A DNA stretch of 45,695 nucleotides from Paracoccaceae bacterium (lineage in GTDB: Bacteria; Pseudomonadota; Alphaproteobacteria; Rhodobacterales; Rhodobacteraceae). The stretch spans positions 1-45,695 of the forward strand of contig JANZZL010000009.1 of assembly GCA_026419405.1 (NCBI GenBank), written 5' to 3'. The position numbers and the translations under genes are program-made. Position 1 is the stretch's first letter. The number at the start of each line of letters is the position of its first letter. Positions 42,954 through 45,695 of the stretch are shown here, piece after piece. The notes beneath the pieces are model-generated. The model searched no databases, was not told where the DNA came from, and saw nothing but the letters and a program-made list of their open reading frames with translations.

Positions 42954-44927
42954 GTGGCCGATGCGACGGCGCCAGAGGAGGCGCTCACGTCCATTCCCGC
43001 CCTGCTTGCGCGGAACGCGCGCCGGTGGGGGGCGCGGCCGGCCTACCGCGAGAAGGAATTCGGCATCTGGCAGAGCTGGACCTGGTCGCAGGTCGAGGAG
43101 GAGGTCCGCGCCCTCGCGCTGGGGTTCCTCGCGCTCGGCATGGCGCGGGGCGATCACGTCGCCATCATCGGCCGCAACCGCCCGGCGCTCTACTGGTCGA
43201 TGGTGGCCGCGCAGTCGGTCGGCGCCGTGCCGGTGCCGCTCTACCAGGATTCGGTGGCCGAGGAGATGGCCTATGTCCTCGACCACTGCGGCGCGCGCTT
43301 CGTGGTTGCCGAGGACCAGGAGCAGGTGGACAAGGTGCTCGAGGTGCAGGAGCGCCTGCCGGCGATCGCGCATGTGCTCTACCTCGACCCGCGGGGCATG
43401 CGGAGATACGACCACCGCCGGCTGCATGCGCTGAAGGACATCGCCGCCGAGGGCCGTGCGGCGCACGAACGCTTCGAGGCCGAGCTGGCCGCCCGCCGCG
43501 CGGCGCTGGGCCACGGCGACACCTGCGTGATGCTCTACACCTCGGGCACCACGGGCAGGCCGAAGGGCGTGGTGCTCTCGAACCGCAACATCATCGAGAC
43601 CTCGAGGAACTCCTGCGCCTTCGACCGGCTGCGCGAGACCGACGAGGTGCTGGCCTACCTGCCGATGGCCTGGGTCGGCGACTTCATCTTCTCGATCGGC
43701 CAGGCCTACTGGGCGGGGTTCTGCACCAACTGCCCCGAGAGCGCCGAGACGATGCTGACCGACCTGCGCGAGATCGGGCCGACCTACTTCTTCGCGCCGC
43801 CGCGCATCTTCGAATCGCTGCTCACCAGCGTGATGATCCGCATGGAGGATGCCGGGCCGCTCAAGCGCGGGCTGTTCCGGCACTTCATGGCGCATGCCCG
43901 CCGCGTCGGCCCGGCCATCCTCGACGGCCGCCCGGTGCCCCTGCCCGACCGGCTGCACCACGCGCTGGGCGACGTGCTGATCTACGGCCCCGTGCGCAAC
44001 GCGCTCGGCTTCAGCCGGGTGCGCGTGGGCTACACCGCGGGCGAGGCGATCGGGCCCGAGATCTTCGGCTTCTACCGGTCGCTCGGCATCAACCTGAAGC
44101 AGCTCTACGGCCAGACCGAGGCGAGCGTCTTCATCACCCAGCAGCCCGACCACGAGGTGCGCCCCGACACGGTGGGCGTGCCAAGCCCCGGCGTCGAGAT
44201 CCGCATCGCCGAGTCGGGCGAGGTGTTCTACCGCTCGCCGGGCGTGTTCGTGGAATACTACCGCAACCCCGATGCCACCGCCGCGACCAAGGACGCCGAG
44301 GGCTGGGTGGCCACCGGCGATGCCGGCTTCATCGAGGAAGGCACCGGGCACCTGCGGATCATCGACCGCGCGAAGGACGTCGGCCGCATGGCGGACGGCT
44401 CGCTCTTCGCGCCGAAATACGTCGAGAACAAGCTCAAGTTCTTCCCCAGCATCCTCGAGGCGGTGGTGTTCGGCGCCGGGCGCGAGATGGCCTGCGCCCT
44501 GGTCAACATCGACCTCACCGCCGTCGGCAACTGGGCCGAGCGCAACGACATCGCCTATGCCTCCTACCAGGAGCTCGCCGGCCACCCGCGGGTGCTCGAC
44601 ATGATCCAGGGCCACGTCGAGGAGGTGAACCGGTCGCTCGCGGCGGACCCCATGCTGTCGGGATGCCAGATCCGCCGCTTCCTCGTGCTGCACAAGGAAC
44701 TCGATGCCGACGACGGGGAACTCACCCGCACCCGCAAGGTGCGGCGGCGGATCATCGAGGAGAAGTATGCCGACCTGATCGCCGCGCTCTACGGCGGCCG
44801 CGACAGCGTCTACACCGAGACCGAAGTCACCTACGAGGACGGCCGCAAGGGCCGGATCGCCGCGACGCTGGCGATCCGCGAGGCGAAGGTGGCCGAGCGG
44901 CCCAGGCAGAGGATGGCGGCGGAATGA
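42954..44927 (+). CDS. AMP-dependent long-chain acyl-CoA ligase
   Basis: 657 residues from the GTG at 42954, with GGGAGG seven bases upstream; the TTG at 42948 lies too close to that site. The AMP-binding signature is near residue 193 (LYTSGTTGRPKGVV). The second motif YGQTEASVF is near 383, and the GDAGF / LRIIDRAKDVG hinge near 460. The chain is in the long-chain (FadD/AMP-forming) class. It activates a carboxylic acid with CoA and ATP in the cytosol. It is followed after 58 bases by an ABC ATPase of the branched-chain amino-acid type; ligase and transporter together suggest uptake and activation of an organic acid. Confidence 0.94.
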   Translation: MADATAPEEALTSIPALLARNARRWGARPAYREKEFGIWQSWTWSQVEEEVRALALGFLALGMARGDHVAIIGRNRPALYWSMVAAQSVGAVPVPLYQDSVAEEMAYVLDHCGARFVVAEDQEQVDKVLEVQERLPAIAHVLYLDPRGMRRYDHRRLHALKDIAAEGRAAHERFEAELAARRAALGHGDTCVMLYTSGTTGRPKGVVLSNRNIIETSRNSCAFDRLRETDEVLAYLPMAWVGDFIFSIGQAYWAGFCTNCPESAETMLTDLREIGPTYFFAPPRIFESLLTSVMIRMEDAGPLKRGLFRHFMAHARRVGPAILDGRPVPLPDRLHHALGDVLIYGPVRNALGFSRVRVGYTAGEAIGPEIFGFYRSLGINLKQLYGQTEASVFITQQPDHEVRPDTVGVPSPGVEIRIAESGEVFYRSPGVFVEYYRNPDATAATKDAEGWVATGDAGFIEEGTGHLRIIDRAKDVGRMADGSLFAPKYVENKLKFFPSILEAVVFGAGREMACALVNIDLTAVGNWAERNDIAYASYQELAGHPRVLDMIQGHVEEVNRSLAADPMLSGCQIRRFLVLHKELDADDGELTRTRKVRRRIIEEKYADLIAALYGGRDSVYTETEVTYEDGRKGRIAATLAIREAKVAERPRQRMAAE

Positions 44928-44985
44928 ACCGGCGGGCGGCAGGCTCCCCTATCGGTGCCGTCATCCGCACCGGAGGATGCGCGGC

Positions 44986-45676
44986 ATGAAGGACACGGCC
45001 GGACCCGCGATCACCCACGACGGCCGCCGCATCGGCGCGGTGCTGATGGAGATGCGCAACATCACGCTGCGCTTCGGCGGAGTGGTCGCGATCAGGGACA
45101 TCTCCTTCGACATCCGCGAAGGCGAGATCCGCGCCATCATCGGCCCGAACGGGGCGGGCAAGTCCTCGATGCTCAACGTGATCTCGGGCTTCTACCACCC
45201 GCAGGAGGGCGAGGTCTGGTTCCGCGGGCAGAGGCGCCCGGCGACGAAGCCCTACGAGGTCGCCCGCCAGGGCGTGGCGCGCACCTTCCAGAACATCGCG
45301 CTCTTCGACGGGATGAGCGTGCTCGACAACATCATGACCGGCCGTCTCACCCACATGCGGGCGAGCCTGCTCGACCAGGCGATCTGGTGGGGCCGGGCCG
45401 AGCGGGAGGAGATCGCCAATCGCGCGAAGGTGGAGCGGATCATCGACTTCCTCGAGATCCAGCACATCCGCAGGACACCCGTCGGCCGGCTTCCCTACGG
45501 CCTGAAGAAGCGCGTGGAGCTGGCCCGCGCGCTCGCCGCCGAGCCGATGCTGCTGCTGCTCGACGAGCCGATGGCGGGCATGAACGTCGAGGAGAAGGAG
45601 GACATGTGCCGCTTCATCCTCGACGTGAACGACGAGTTCGGCACCACGATCGTGCTCATCGAGCACGACATGGGCG
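44986..45676 (+). CDS. branched-chain amino acid-type ABC transporter ATPase (LivG-like), truncated at the right edge
   Basis: 230 residues are visible before the sequence turns to adapter at 45677; usual LivG proteins have 250-290. The start ATG at 44986 has GGAGG upstream. Walker A is GPNGAGKSS at 53-61, the signature LPYGLKKRVELARAL lies near residue 169, Walker B is LLLLDEP, and the switch His is in IEHDMG. GVARTFQNIALF in the Q-loop region is typical of LivG. It energises import of amino acids or other carboxylates at the inner membrane. The permease and binding-protein genes should follow beyond the edge. Confidence 0.93.
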
Positions 45677-45695
45677 CTGTCTCTTATACACATCT
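45677..45695. other. Tn5/Nextera mosaic-end adapter (artefact)
   Basis: The last 19 bases equal the reverse complement of the Tn5 mosaic end used in Nextera libraries. They do not belong to the genome and put a false end on the ABC ATPase gene. On the minus strand they begin the spurious peptide MCIRDS, a known artefact. Confidence 0.95.

Noticed and set aside
44827-45693. Minus-strand frame starting MCIRDS at the right edge
   Set aside because: Its start lies inside the Nextera mosaic end and the rest is antisense to the ABC ATPase and the end of the ligase.

Overview
This is a 45.7 kb, very GC-rich chromosomal piece from an alphaproteobacterium of the Rhodobacteraceae/Paracoccaceae type. 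The evidence is the gene content (an rpoE-chrR pair with its divergent flavoprotein/DUF1365/MFS operon, DUF2125, DUF1674, DUF3035, DUF3775 and DUF1643 proteins), the codon bias, and a double-hairpin intergenic element that I recall from this family. I see no rRNA or tRNA gene, no insertion sequence, no prophage and no CRISPR array. The last 19 bases (45677-45695) are the Tn5/Nextera mosaic end. The right edge is therefore an assembly artefact that cuts an ABC-transporter ATPase gene.

Layout. 0.07-5.7 kb: a small HNH protein; a coupled SDR/crotonase pair on the minus strand; a DUF2125 exported protein; a PmbA/TldE protease subunit overlapping an inositol-monophosphatase-family gene. 5.7-9.4 kb: a tiny Asp-rich exported protein; a DCC thiol-redox protein divergent from an HTTM (vitamin-K-carboxylase-like) membrane protein, with a perfect dyad between them; an aldehyde dehydrogenase. 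9.6-19 kb: a 1-Cys peroxiredoxin and a Tat-type L,D-transpeptidase. The translation/RNA block pnp, rpsO, truB, rbfA follows on the minus strand, interleaved with an RTX-repeat protein, a dehalogenase-like hydrolase, DUF1643 and a phosphodiester glycosidase. 19.1-32.4 kb: mainly housekeeping genes on the plus strand: dapB, a small exported protein, rsmB, a heparinase-like protein, purH, lspA, a DUF3035 lipoprotein, two M16 peptidase-family genes, mutL and rmuC. A DUF1674 gene lies on the minus strand opposite rsmB. 32.6-39.6 kb: a PP2C phosphatase converging on chrR-rpoE, then the divergent five-gene operon. 39.7-45.7 kb: DUF3775, a hybrid histidine kinase with its OmpR-type regulator, an acyl-CoA ligase, and the truncated ABC ATPase.

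The most coherent functional unit is at 33.6-39.6 kb. RpoE (group IV sigma factor) and ChrR (zinc anti-sigma factor) form the singlet-oxygen response switch known from Rhodobacter sphaeroides. Both directions out of the rpoE / flavoprotein intergenic region carry promoter-like sequences with the same geometry (T[G/A]ATCC, 18 bp, TA-rich -10). In R. sphaeroides the flavoprotein and DUF1365 genes act in furan fatty acid synthesis. The three downstream genes (MFS, DUF3833, SDR) are translationally coupled or nearly contiguous and have no role I know of. A third sequence of the same form (TGATCC, 18 bp, TAGGTA) lies upstream of the small exported protein at 20033 and could place it in the same regulon.

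The second point of interest is the DCC/HTTM pair. The HTTM protein keeps residues that align by eye with the catalytic His and Lys of vitamin-K-dependent gamma-carboxylase. Its start faces a CxxC thiol-redox gene across a 10-10-10 perfect dyad. That combination suggests a poorly described redox-coupled membrane modification system under common control.
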